Shown: piece by piece, positions 7,272 through 15,457 of the stretch | Numbering within the stretch: the stretch's first letter is position 1 | How the letters are laid out: every line of letters begins with the position of its first letter | Assembly: GCF_035917275.1 (NCBI RefSeq) | Contig: NZ_CP108508.1 | Span: 7,316,001-7,380,000 of the forward strand | Reading direction: 5' to 3' | Origin: Streptomyces sp. NBC_01237 | Lineage (GTDB): Bacteria > Actinomycetota > Actinomycetes > Streptomycetales > Streptomycetaceae | DNA length: 64,000 nucleotides | Made by a program: the position numbers and the translations under genes | The notes under the pieces: generated by a model | Database searches by the model: none | What the model saw: only the letters and a program-made list of their open reading frames with translations | Told to the model about the DNA's origin: nothing

Positions 7272-8195
7272 ATGCCCACGATTCTCGGCCAGAACCAGTA
7301 CGGCAAAGCAGAGAACCGCGTCGTCAGGATCACGCGGGACGGCGACACCCACCACATCAAGGACCTGAACGTCTCGGTCGCCCTTTCCGGCGACATGGAC
7401 GATGTGCACTACTCCGGCTCCAACGCCCATGTCCTGCCGACCGACACCACCAAGAACACGGTGTACGCGTTCGCCAAGGAGCACGGCATAGAGTCCGCCG
7501 AACAGTTCGGCATCCACCTCGCCCGGCACTTCGTGACCTCGCAGGGCCCGATCAAGGTCGCGCGGATCAGGATCGAGGAGTACGCCTGGGAGCGCATCGC
7601 GACCTCCGACGGCAACTCCCGGTTCATCGGCGCCGACGAGGTCAAGCACTCCTTCGTCCGCAAGGGCCAGGAGACCCGCACCACCCAGATCACCTACGAC
7701 GGCGAGAACTTCGAGGTCATCTCGGGTCTCAAGGACCTCACGGTGATGAACTCGACCAACTCCGAGTTCTGGGGCTACGTCAAGGACCAGTACACGACGC
7801 TCAAGGAGGCGTACGACCGCATCCTCGCGACCGAGGTCTCCGCCAGGTGGCGGTACAACTGGACCAGCGACGAGCAGCGGATGCCGAACTGGGAGAAGTC
7901 CTACGAGCAGGCGCGCAAGCACATGCTCCAGGCATTCGCCGAGACGTACTCCCTCTCCCTCCAGCAGACCCTGTACCAGATGGGTTCGCGCATCATCAAC
8001 AGCCGCAGCGAGATAGACGAGATCCGCTTCTCGCTGCCCAACAAACACCACTTCCTGGTGGACCTGGAGCCGTTCGGCCTCAAGAACGACCATGAGGTCT
8101 ACTTCGCGGCGGACCGGCCGTACGGCCTGATCGAGGCCACCGTGCTCCGGGACGGCACAGCGCCGCAGATCCCGGTCGACATGACCAACCTCTGA
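7272..8195 (+). CDS. pucL: Urate oxidase (uricase)
   Basis: A cofactor-free cytoplasmic enzyme that oxidises urate with O2 to 5-hydroxyisourate and H2O2. The 307-aa length is standard for one-piece uricases. Recognisable segments are GQNQYGKAENRVVRI with the catalytic Lys near residue 11, LPTDTTKNTVYAFAKEHGI with the catalytic Thr, KDLTVMNSTNSEFWGYVKDQYTTL, and SLPNKHHFLVDLEPFGLKN. The H2O2 produced is the obvious reason for katA to share this operon's promoter element. ATG start 5 bp after uraH. Confidence 0.96.
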   Translation: MPTILGQNQYGKAENRVVRITRDGDTHHIKDLNVSVALSGDMDDVHYSGSNAHVLPTDTTKNTVYAFAKEHGIESAEQFGIHLARHFVTSQGPIKVARIRIEEYAWERIATSDGNSRFIGADEVKHSFVRKGQETRTTQITYDGENFEVISGLKDLTVMNSTNSEFWGYVKDQYTTLKEAYDRILATEVSARWRYNWTSDEQRMPNWEKSYEQARKHMLQAFAETYSLSLQQTLYQMGSRIINSRSEIDEIRFSLPNKHHFLVDLEPFGLKNDHEVYFAADRPYGLIEATVLRDGTAPQIPVDMTNL

Positions 8196-8207
8196 CGCGG
8201 AACTGAG

Positions 8208-8243
8208 CCCGCCCCCGCCCGCCCACAGCCGGGCGGGGGCGGG
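8208..8243 (+). terminator. Hairpin between uricase and permease
   Basis: CCCGCCCCCGCCCG (8208-8221) pairs perfectly with CGGGCGGGGGCGGG (8230-8243) across an 8-nt loop. It may reduce rather than abolish read-through into the permease 20 bp further on. Confidence 0.65.
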
Positions 8244-8263
8244 ACGTCCCGGAGGGAACACCC

Positions 8264-9664
8264 ATGGCACAGCCTGCAACGGGGCCGGCAGAAGGCCCAT
8301 GTTCCGCCCCACCGACCGCTGCCGGTAAGGCAGTTCACCCGGTGGACGAGAAGCTTCCCCCCTCGCGGCTCGTCCCCGCCGCACTCCAGCACATCGCCGC
8401 CATGTACGCGGGCGTCGTCACCCCTCCACTGATCATCGGCCAGGCCGTCGGCCTGGACCCGGCCGGCATGACCCGCCTCATCGCGGCGAGTCTGCTCATC
8501 GCCGGACTCGCCACCGTCCTGCAGACCCTGGGTGTCGGAGCCTTCGCCGGGAACCGGCTGCCGTTCGTCAACGCCGCCTCCTCCGCCGGGATCGCGCCGA
8601 TGCTCGCCATCGCCGAGACCAGCGCCACCGGGCACCAACTCCCCGCGATATACGGGGCGGTGCTCGTCGCCGGAGTCTTCTGCCTGGCCGTCGGGCCGTT
8701 CTTCGGGAGACTGCTGCGGTTCTTCCCGCCGCTCGTCACCGGCGTCGTCATCACCCTCATCGGCGTCACGCTGATGCCGGTACCCGTCGCGTGGGCGCAG
8801 GGCGGCGACAGGAGTGCCGCCGACTTCGGGGCCATGAAGTATCTGGCCCTCGCCGCCTTCACCCTGACCGTGATCCTGCTCATCCAGCGCTTCGGGCGCG
8901 GTTTCGTCAAGCAAGTCGCCCTGCTCGTAGGCATGTTGGTCGGCACCTTGGCAGCGATCCCGTTCGGGCTCGCCGATTTCTCCGCGCTGAAGTCCGCACC
9001 GCTCGCCGCCCTCCCCACCCCCTTCGCCTTCGGAGCCCCCGAGTTCAGGCCCGCGGCGATCCTCTCCCTGTGCATCGTCATGCTGGTCCTGATGACGGAG
9101 TCCTCCGCCGGCATGCTGGCCCTGGGCGAGATCTGCGAACGGCGCACCGACGGCCGCACCATCACCCGCGGCCTGCGCACCGACGGCATCGCCACCCTCC
9201 TCGGCCCCGTCTTCGGGGGCTTCCCGACCAGCGCCTTCGCACAGAACGTCGGCGTCGTCTCGCTGACCGGAGTGCGCAGCCGCTACGTCGTGGCGACCGC
9301 GGGCGGTGCCCTGCTCGTCCTGGGCGTCTTCCCCGTCCTCGGCGCGGTCGTCTCGCTCGTGCCGATGCCCGTACTCGGCGGCGCCGGCATCGTCCTGTTC
9401 GGCTCGATCGCGGTGAGCGGTATCCGTACGCTCTCCGAAGCCGGCCTCGACGACAGCTCCAACATCATCCTGGTCGCGGTGGCGCTCGGCGCGGGCATCA
9501 TCCCGCTCGCCGCACCCGCCTTCTACGCGGGGTTCCCCTCCTGGGCGCAGACCGTGCTCGGCTCCGGAATCAGTGCCGGGGCGCTGGTCGCGGTCCTGCT
9601 CAACCTGTTCTTCCACCATCTCGGCACCCACAGCCGCAGCGCTGTGGCACTCAAATCCTCCTAG
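8264..9664 (+). CDS. NCS2 nucleobase:cation symporter (urate/xanthine type)
   Basis: A 466-aa integral membrane permease of the nucleobase-cation-symporter-2 family with about 12-14 hydrophobic segments. Family signatures are the N-terminal LQHIAAMYAGVVTPPLI, the TM8 region ESSAGMLALGEICERR and the QNVGVVSLTGVRSRYV motif. It is a close paralogue of the gene at 11436, with which it shares the lead-in HPVDE-LPP. Between uricase and an 8-oxoguanine deaminase it should import urate, xanthine or oxidised purines. Which ligand each paralogue takes cannot be read from sequence. Confidence 0.92.
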   Translation: MAQPATGPAEGPCSAPPTAAGKAVHPVDEKLPPSRLVPAALQHIAAMYAGVVTPPLIIGQAVGLDPAGMTRLIAASLLIAGLATVLQTLGVGAFAGNRLPFVNAASSAGIAPMLAIAETSATGHQLPAIYGAVLVAGVFCLAVGPFFGRLLRFFPPLVTGVVITLIGVTLMPVPVAWAQGGDRSAADFGAMKYLALAAFTLTVILLIQRFGRGFVKQVALLVGMLVGTLAAIPFGLADFSALKSAPLAALPTPFAFGAPEFRPAAILSLCIVMLVLMTESSAGMLALGEICERRTDGRTITRGLRTDGIATLLGPVFGGFPTSAFAQNVGVVSLTGVRSRYVVATAGGALLVLGVFPVLGAVVSLVPMPVLGGAGIVLFGSIAVSGIRTLSEAGLDDSSNIILVAVALGAGIIPLAAPAFYAGFPSWAQTVLGSGISAGALVAVLLNLFFHHLGTHSRSAVALKSS

Positions 9665-9709
9665 GGTCCTGCCGTGCCCACATCGCCGATGAGAGAAGAA
9701 GGAAGCATC

Positions 9710-11098
9710 ATGGCAGCTCCGGCAGGGCCTCAGCGCATCGTCATCGAGAACTGTTCGATCGCGACCGTCGACGCCCACGACACCGAGTACGCCTCGGGGT
9801 ACATCGTCGTGGCGGGCAACCGCATCGAGTCCATCGGCGCGGGCAGGGCACCGGAGGGTCTCGCCGATGTCGTACGCCGCGTCGACGGCACCGGACATCT
9901 CGTGACGCCCGGACTGGTCAACACCCATCACCACTTCTACCAGTGGATCACCCGCGGCCTGGCGACCGACCACAACCTCTTCGACTGGCTCGTCGCGCTG
10001 TACCCGACCTGGGCGCGCATCGACGAGCCGATGGCCCGCGCCGCCGCGCAGGGGTCCCTCGCGATGATGGCCAGGGGCGGTGTCACCACCGCGATGGACC
10101 ACCACTACGTCTACCCCGAGGGCTCCGGCGACCTCTCCGGAGCCATCATCGGCGCCGCCCGCGACATGGGCGTACGCTTCACCCTCGCCCGCGGCTCCAT
10201 GGACCGCAGCGAGAAGGACGGCGGACTGCCGCCGGACTTCGCGGTCGAGACCCTGGAGGGCGCGCTCACCGCCACCGAGGCGACCATCGACGCGCACCAC
10301 GACGCCTCTTTCGGCTCGATGACCCAGATCGCCGTCGCGCCCTGCTCACCGTTCTCCGTGTCGACCGAACTGATGCGGCAGGGAGCCGAGCTGGCCCGGC
10401 GCCGCGGCGTACGGCTGCACACCCACGGTTCGGAGACCGTCGAGGAGGAGCAGTTCTGCAAGGAACTGTTCGGGATGGGCCCGACCGACTACTTCGAGTC
10501 GACCGGCTGGCTCGGCGACGACGTGTGGATGGCGCACTGCGTCCACATGAACGACTCCGACATCGCCGCCTTCGCCCGCACGGGAACGGGCGTCGCCCAC
10601 TGCCCGTCCTCCAACGCCCGCCTCGCCGCGGGCATCGCCCGGGTCCCCGACATGCTCGCCGCGGGCGTCCCGGTCGGCCTCGGCGTCGACGGCACCGCCT
10701 CCAACGAGTCCGGCGAACTCCACACCGAGCTGCGCAACGCCCTGCTCGTCAACCGCCTCGGCGCCCACCGCGAGAAGGCCCTGAACGCCCGTCAGGCACT
10801 GCGCCTGGGTACGTACGGTGGCGCCCAGGTCCTGGGCAGGGCCGGTCAGATCGGCTCGCTGGAGGTCGGCAAGCTGGCCGACCTGGTGCTCTGGAAGCTG
10901 GACACCCTGGCCCACGCCTCCATCGCCGACCCGGTGACCGCGCTCGTCTTCGGCGCCGCGGCCCCCGTCACCCTCTCCCTCGTCGACGGCAAGCCGGTCG
11001 TCGAGGGCAACCACCTGATCACGGTGGACGAGGACGCGATCGCCCGCGTCACCCGCGACGAGGCCAGACGCCTCGCGCAGATCGCCGCCGGAGCCTGA
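9710..11098 (+). CDS. 8-oxoguanine deaminase / amidohydrolase
   Basis: A 462-aa metal-dependent amidohydrolase. The first metal-binding motif is NTHHHFYQWITRGL, then HTHGSE, HCVHMNDSD and DGTASNESGEL. The pattern HHFYQW-TRG-ATDHNLFDWL is that of 8-oxoguanine deaminases (8-oxoG to urate), which fits a position beside uricase and two purine permeases. Guanine deaminase and hydroxyatrazine-hydrolase-like enzymes are relatives, so the exact substrate is inferred. ATG at 9710 is chosen for the GAAGGA ribosome site; an upstream in-frame GTG at 9674 has none. Confidence 0.87.
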   Translation: MAAPAGPQRIVIENCSIATVDAHDTEYASGYIVVAGNRIESIGAGRAPEGLADVVRRVDGTGHLVTPGLVNTHHHFYQWITRGLATDHNLFDWLVALYPTWARIDEPMARAAAQGSLAMMARGGVTTAMDHHYVYPEGSGDLSGAIIGAARDMGVRFTLARGSMDRSEKDGGLPPDFAVETLEGALTATEATIDAHHDASFGSMTQIAVAPCSPFSVSTELMRQGAELARRRGVRLHTHGSETVEEEQFCKELFGMGPTDYFESTGWLGDDVWMAHCVHMNDSDIAAFARTGTGVAHCPSSNARLAAGIARVPDMLAAGVPVGLGVDGTASNESGELHTELRNALLVNRLGAHREKALNARQALRLGTYGGAQVLGRAGQIGSLEVGKLADLVLWKLDTLAHASIADPVTALVFGAAAPVTLSLVDGKPVVEGNHLITVDEDAIARVTRDEARRLAQIAAGA

Positions 11099-11119
11099 CG
11101 CTCCGCTAAATCCCCCGAC

Positions 11120-11227
11120 CGGCCGGCCGAGGGGGACGGCCCTCGACCGGCCGCCGTGGACCCGAGCGGGGTCCGCGGCAGCCGGTCCGCGGGGCGCACA
11201 CCCCAATGTGTGCGCCCCGCGGACCGG
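11120..11227. terminator. Two strong hairpins after the deaminase gene
   Basis: The first has 14-nt arms at 11120-11133 and 11140-11153 (one mismatch), 22 bp past the stop codon. The second is a perfect 20-bp stem, 11182-11201 with 11208-11227, around the 6-nt loop cccaat. The rest of the 337-bp gap to the next start holds only a short direct repeat of AGAGCCGCACCACC (11335 and 11353) and the ribosome site; I saw no clear promoter. Confidence 0.78.
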
Positions 11228-11435
11228 TGATGAACGCTGCCCGCACGACCTCGGCACACCCCCGCCGGCACCCCCCATGAGCACCCGCGCCCGCGGCGAC
11301 GCCCGCACCGGCGCGAGGGCCGCACCCTCCCGTGCAGAGCCGCACCACCTGTGAGAGCCGCACCACCGCACCACGTCGCCCCACCTCCCTGACACCCACG
11401 TCCCCGACGACGTGTACCCGACTGGAGGAACCGCT

Positions 11436-12857
11436 GTGGCCGCCAAGCCCAGGTTTCGCAAGGACGCAGTCGCAGGATCCGACCGGAAGCACCCGGTCGA
11501 CGAAACACTCCCACCTCTGAAGATGTTCACCAGCGGCCTCCAGCACGTGGCCGCGATGTACGCCGGAGTGGTGGCACCGCCCATGATCGTGGGGCCCGCC
11601 GTGGGTCTCACCGCCAAGGAGACCGCCTTCCTGATGGGGGCGAGCCTGTTCACCGCGGGCATAGCCACCCTCCTGCAGACCCTCGGCTTCTGGCGCATCG
11701 GCGCCCGGCTGCCGTTCGTCAACGGAGTCTCCTTCGCCGGGGTGACCCCGATGGTGGCGATAGGCAAGGACCGGGGCCACGACGGGATCGCCGTGATCTT
11801 CGGCGCGATCATCGTCGCGAGCGTGCTCGGCTTCGTACTCGCCCCGTACTTCGGCAAGTTGGTCAGGTTCTTCCCGCCCGTCGTCACCGGCACCGTCATC
11901 ACCCTGATCGGTGTCTCGCTGCTGCCGGTCGCCTTCAACTGGTCCCAGGGCGGCAACGCCACGGCCGACGACTACGGTTCGATGACCAACATCATCATGG
12001 CCGCGGGCACACTCCTGATCGTGCTGGCGCTGCGCAAACTGCTGCGCGGATTCCTCCAGCAGATCGCGATCCTGCTCGGCCTGGTCATCGGGACCCTGAT
12101 CGCCATCCCCGTCGGCATCACCGACTTCGGCGCCATCAAGGACGCCGAACTGGTGGGATTCCCCACGCCGTTCCACTTCGGCGCCCCGCAGTTCGAGATC
12201 GCGGCCATCATCTCGATGTGCATCGTCATGCTGGTCTGCATGACCGAGTCCACCGCGGACATGCTGGCCCTCGGGAAGATCGTCGGCCGGCCGGCGGACG
12301 AGCGGACCATCGAGGGCGGTCTGCGCGCCGACACCCTGGGCAGCGCCATCAGCCCACTGTTCAACGGTTTCATGTGCAGCGCCTTCGCCCAGAACATCGG
12401 CCTGGTCGCGATGACCAAGGTCCGCAGCCGGTTCGTCGTCGCCGCGGGCGGCGGCATCCTCATCGTGCTCGGCCTGGTGCCGGTGGCCGCGTCCGTCATC
12501 GCGCTGGTTCCGCTGCCCGTGCTCGGCGGCGCCGGCATCGTGCTGTTCGGCTCGGTCGCGGCGAGCGGCATCCAGACGCTGGCCACCGCCGCGCTGGAGA
12601 AGGGCGAGAACGCGCTGATCGTGGCCGCCGCCGTGGGCATAGGCCTGATACCGATCGCCGCACCGCAGTTCTACCACGCCTTCCCCCAGGACCTGCTGGT
12701 CGTCCTGGACTCGGGCATCTCCACCGGATGCGTCGTGGCGATCCTGCTCAACCTGGCCTTCAACCACCTGGGCCGCAAGCCGGAGGGGATGGAGGAGGAA
12801 GAGACCCGGAGCGGTGAGCACGTGGTCCCGGCGGCGGCCGGGGCGGGCGTCCACTGA
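11436..12857 (+). CDS. NCS2 nucleobase:cation symporter, second copy
   Basis: A 473-aa NCS2 permease starting at GTG 11436 with GGAGGA 9 nt upstream. It is collinear with the 8264 permease, sharing LQHVAAMYAGVVAPPMI, LPFVNGVSFAGVTPM, ESTADMLALGKI and QNIGLVAMTKVRSRFV. The two copies flank the deaminase gene, which suggests duplication followed by specialisation for different purines. It differs in the CMTESTAD segment and has a longer charged C-terminus. Two strong hairpins upstream suggest its own promoter. Confidence 0.91.
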   Translation: MAAKPRFRKDAVAGSDRKHPVDETLPPLKMFTSGLQHVAAMYAGVVAPPMIVGPAVGLTAKETAFLMGASLFTAGIATLLQTLGFWRIGARLPFVNGVSFAGVTPMVAIGKDRGHDGIAVIFGAIIVASVLGFVLAPYFGKLVRFFPPVVTGTVITLIGVSLLPVAFNWSQGGNATADDYGSMTNIIMAAGTLLIVLALRKLLRGFLQQIAILLGLVIGTLIAIPVGITDFGAIKDAELVGFPTPFHFGAPQFEIAAIISMCIVMLVCMTESTADMLALGKIVGRPADERTIEGGLRADTLGSAISPLFNGFMCSAFAQNIGLVAMTKVRSRFVVAAGGGILIVLGLVPVAASVIALVPLPVLGGAGIVLFGSVAASGIQTLATAALEKGENALIVAAAVGIGLIPIAAPQFYHAFPQDLLVVLDSGISTGCVVAILLNLAFNHLGRKPEGMEEEETRSGEHVVPAAAGAGVH

Positions 12858-12872
12858 GCGACCGGTGGAGCA

Positions 12873-12920
12873 CTGTGGCGCGCAGGGCGGCCCTCGGCGG
12901 GGTCGCCGTACGCGCCACAG
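12873..12920. terminator. Convergent-gene hairpin
   Basis: CTGTGGCGCG (12873-12882) pairs perfectly with CGCGCCACAG (12911-12920) across a 28-nt loop, between the permease and the oppositely oriented chitosanase. Confidence 0.45.
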
Positions 12921-12969
12921 GTGTTGACGGGGTGGGCGGAGGCCCGGTCCCGTCAGGGGCGGTCGCCGG

Positions 12970-13863
12970 TCAGCCGATGTGGAAGCTGTCCCCGTACACC
13001 TTCCAGTCGAGCGGCGGGTCGAGGTTGAGGTTGCCCTTCTTCAGGAACACGCGCTGGGCGGTGTCGACCCGGCTGGTGTCCGAGTGGGCCTCCTCCTGCT
13101 GCATCGCCCAGACCCGGGCGTCGAGGAAGGCGTTGAGGTACGTCGTCTCGTTGCCGCCCTGCGACGGCGGCTTGGCCTTCGAGAGGGCCCGCTTGCGGAT
13201 GGAGCTGAAGCTGGTGCTGTCGGAGCCGTCGCCGTGCATCACGATGGCGTCGTAGTACGCGAACTGGCCCAGCGTGCCGATGCCGTCGCTCTTGCCCTGC
13301 TTGACCGCCGGGTTGAAGTACACCCGGTCGCGCTCGTCGTTCTGCGCCTGCTTGAACGCCGAGTCGGACGCCGCCTTCACCCAGTCCTTGGTGAAGTTCG
13401 GGTCGAGACCCGCGTGCGAGGGGGTGCCGTCCACCTTGCGCAGGGCGGGCAGGTACTTCGCCAGGACGTTGCCGGGCTTGCGCTCGGTGTACAGCTCGAC
13501 CAGGTCGAGCATGTCGCCGGTGCCGGAACAGAAGCCGATGATGCCCGCCGTGTAGCCGCGGTCGTCGTCGATGTCCTCGATGTACTTGTACTGAGACTTC
13601 CAGTCCAGCGAGGAGTTCTCGGCGCTGGAGACCAGCTGCATGGCGATCTCCTTCTTCGCCGGGTCGTCGAGTCCGCTCGCTGCGGCCTTCAGCGGCTGCG
13701 CGGCCCGCGCGGGCCGGTCGGCCGAAGGCTGTGCGGGGGTGTCGCCCGCGTGCGCGGCGACGGGGATGGCGGTGAGAGCCAGCCCGAGCGCCACGGCGGC
13801 GATGCCGACGGGGCGGGTGAGCCGAGTGGTGCGACGTACGGTGCCGAGATGGGGGTTGTGCAC
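12970..13863 (-). CDS. csn: Secreted GH46 chitosanase
   Basis: An endo-chitosanase that cleaves beta-1,4-glucosamine polymer outside the cell. The 297-aa precursor has a signal peptide (RRTTRLTRPVGIAAVALGL to AAHA, with paired arginines that may route it through Tat), a short Ala/Pro linker and a GH46 domain from about residue 63. The catalytic pair E82 (SSAENSSLDW) and D100 (YIEDIDDDRGYT) has the same 18-residue spacing as E22/D40 of the Streptomyces N174 enzyme. FCSGTGDM and NDERDRVYF are conserved. A palindrome resembling ROK-family CsnR operators lies upstream. Confidence 0.96.
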   Translation of the reverse strand: MHNPHLGTVRRTTRLTRPVGIAAVALGLALTAIPVAAHAGDTPAQPSADRPARAAQPLKAAASGLDDPAKKEIAMQLVSSAENSSLDWKSQYKYIEDIDDDRGYTAGIIGFCSGTGDMLDLVELYTERKPGNVLAKYLPALRKVDGTPSHAGLDPNFTKDWVKAASDSAFKQAQNDERDRVYFNPAVKQGKSDGIGTLGQFAYYDAIVMHGDGSDSTSFSSIRKRALSKAKPPSQGGNETTYLNAFLDARVWAMQQEEAHSDTSRVDTAQRVFLKKGNLNLDPPLDWKVYGDSFHIG

Positions 13864-13898
13864 CTGTCCTCCAGGGGAGTTCGCCGTTCCGGGGTTCT

Positions 13899-13927
13899 GT
13901 TAGGAAGCTTTACTATCAGGGTGATAG
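13899..13927 (-). promoter_or_regulatory. Overlapping palindromes upstream of csn
   Basis: GTTAGGAAGCTTTACTATC (13899-13917) is an imperfect inverted repeat resembling the operator of the chitosanase repressor CsnR, as I recall it. It overlaps a perfect palindrome CTATCA-GGG-TGATAG (13913-13927). Both lie 36-64 bp before the csn start codon. The second chitosanase gene has no such sequence upstream. Confidence 0.6.
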
Positions 13928-14020
13928 GTGTGGCGTACACCCCTTCGGCGCAAGTGAGTTGAGAGCCGGGTGGCCGCACGGGAGGCGTACGCCGGTCCCC
14001 TGGGGGTCCGGACGTGGAAA

Positions 14021-14057
14021 GGCCCCGCTCCGCGCGGGGAACGCGCGGAGCGGGGCC
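14021..14057 (-). terminator. Terminator of the SH3 gene
   Basis: A perfect 16-bp stem (14042-14057 with 14021-14036, 5-nt loop) is followed on the minus strand by TTTCC and lies 15 bp past the stop codon. Confidence 0.88.
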
Positions 14058-14072
14058 GGTGGCGGACCGCGC

Positions 14073-14402
14073 TCAGCAGTTGAGGTAGGCCACGTGGATC
14101 CAGACGCCGGTCGGGCCGCCCCACAGGTCACCCATGACCCAGCTGCCCTCCTGGCCCCGGGCGTTGAGGTTCTGTCCCCGGTTCACCGTGCCGAGCACCG
14201 CGTACCCCGTCCCCGGACCGCCGCGGAAGTTCACCCCGTTGTCGTTGACCGTGCAGACCTGCGGCGGCGCCTGGACGGACGGTGCGGTCCGGACGGCTGC
14301 GGCGGGGGCGGTCACGGCCTGGGCGGAGGGGCCCGCGGCCAGGCCGAGGCCCGCACCCAGGACCATTGCGGTCAGCAACATCTTCTTCAGCATCCTGTAC
14401 AT
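14073..14402 (-). CDS. Small secreted SH3-like domain protein
   Basis: A 109-aa precursor: signal peptide MYRMLKKMLLTAMVLGAGLGLAAGPSAQA, an Ala/Pro linker, then one bacterial SH3 (SH3_3) domain with VCTVNDNGVNFRGGPGTGYAVLGTVNRGQ and WVMGDLWGG. The two Cys near the ends of the domain (QVCTV and the final YLNC) could form a disulfide. The start at 14402 is chosen because GGAG lies 7 nt upstream and the signal peptide begins there; a longer frame to 14579 is not supported. Such domains usually bind cell wall. Its position between two chitosanase genes suggests a polysaccharide or wall role but proves none. Confidence 0.82.
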   Translation of the reverse strand: MYRMLKKMLLTAMVLGAGLGLAAGPSAQAVTAPAAAVRTAPSVQAPPQVCTVNDNGVNFRGGPGTGYAVLGTVNRGQNLNARGQEGSWVMGDLWGGPTGVWIHVAYLNC

Positions 14403-14582
14403 CCTGACGCTCCGGGGCGCGCCCGTGTGCGCGCCTCCGGCCCCCTCAACGGGACGACCCGCCCCGGGGTCACGGGTGGGCGCGTTCACCCACGCGGTCG
14501 GAAGAACACACAGGTCATCCGGTGTCACAACCGGCGCAGGCCGATCGCCGGGCCGCCGCCCCACGCGTCCGGCGGCCATGTT

Positions 14583-15392
14583 TCAGCCGCCGTCGACGCG
14601 GTAGCTGTCGCCGTACACCTTCCACCGCAACGGTGTCTCCAGCCCGAGTTTGCCTTCGCGTACGAACACCCGCTGGGCGGTCTCCACCCGGCTGGTGTCG
14701 CTGTGGGCGGCCTCCTGGCGCATGGCGGCCACCCGGGCGTCGAGGAAGGCGTCCAGATACGCCTGCTCGTCGCCGCCCTTCGCGGGCGGCCGGGCCGTCG
14801 AGAGCGCCCTTCGGCGGATCGTGGTGAAGCCGTCCTCGCCGTCGGTGTCACCGGCGCCGTGCATCACATAGGCGTCGTAGTAGATGAACTGCCCGAGCGC
14901 GCCGAGCCCGTCGCCCCGGGCCCGCTCCACCGCCGGTTCGAAGTACGCGCGGTCGCGCTCCCCGTCCTGCGCCGAACGGAACTCCGGGTCGTCGGCCGCC
15001 TTCGCCCAGGCATCGGTGAACGGCCGCCCGAGCCCCGCGTGCGAGGCGCTTCCCTCCACCGTGCGCAGCGCGGGCAGGAACCGTTCCAGCGGGTTTCCGG
15101 GGCGCGCCGCCGCGTACCGTTCCACGACGTCGCGCAGGTCGCCGGTCCCGGAACAGAAGCCGATGATGCCCGCCGTGTAGCCGCGGCCGTCGTCGATGTC
15201 CTCGATGTACGCGTACTGCGCCCGCCAGTCCAGCGAGGAGTTCTCGGCGCTGGAGACCAGCTGCATGGCGATCCGTTTCTTCGCCGGATCACGGAGCCCG
15301 GCGTCCTCGGTGGCCGGCTCCGGTCCGGTGCAGCCGGTCAGGACAGCGGCCGCCAGGACGGGCGCGAGCAGGGTGCGGAGTATGCGCTTCAC
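14583..15392 (-). CDS. GH46 chitosanase, predicted lipoprotein
   Basis: A second GH46 chitosanase of 269 aa. The N-terminus MKRILRTLLAPVLAAAVLTGC has a lipobox (LTGC, Cys21), so the enzyme should be tethered to the outer face of the membrane, unlike the secreted paralogue. Catalytic residues are intact: E50 in SSAENSSLDW and D68 in YIEDIDDGRGYT. GFCSGTGDL and GERDRAYF match the family. A division of labour is plausible, with the secreted enzyme digesting polymer and the anchored one processing oligomers or protecting the cell. Confidence 0.94.
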   Translation of the reverse strand: MKRILRTLLAPVLAAAVLTGCTGPEPATEDAGLRDPAKKRIAMQLVSSAENSSLDWRAQYAYIEDIDDGRGYTAGIIGFCSGTGDLRDVVERYAAARPGNPLERFLPALRTVEGSASHAGLGRPFTDAWAKAADDPEFRSAQDGERDRAYFEPAVERARGDGLGALGQFIYYDAYVMHGAGDTDGEDGFTTIRRRALSTARPPAKGGDEQAYLDAFLDARVAAMRQEAAHSDTSRVETAQRVFVREGKLGLETPLRWKVYGDSYRVDGG

Positions 15393-15457
15393 GTGCCGAG
15401 CCTGCCAGGCCGGGGGCCGGGCGCCGGAGGGTGCCCCGCGGCTGTAGCGTCAGGGGC

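Noticed and set aside
6729..8195. 488-aa frame beginning inside uraD and ending at the uricase stop
   Set aside because: It is the uricase frame extended upstream; uricase starts at ATG 7272 after a ribosome site and the extra part overlaps uraD and uraH in another frame.
8099..10300. 733-aa open frame on the minus strand across the permease and deaminase genes
   Set aside because: Antisense to two well-supported genes, with low-complexity Asp/Gly/Arg-rich translation and no domain.
12919..12929. TGTTGA half-site between the second permease and csn
   Set aside because: There is no matching TCAACA arm, and the site lies downstream of both convergent genes.
14403..14579. N-terminal extension of the small SH3 protein
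   Set aside because: The signal peptide begins at 14402 with its own ribosome site; the upstream segment has no export logic.
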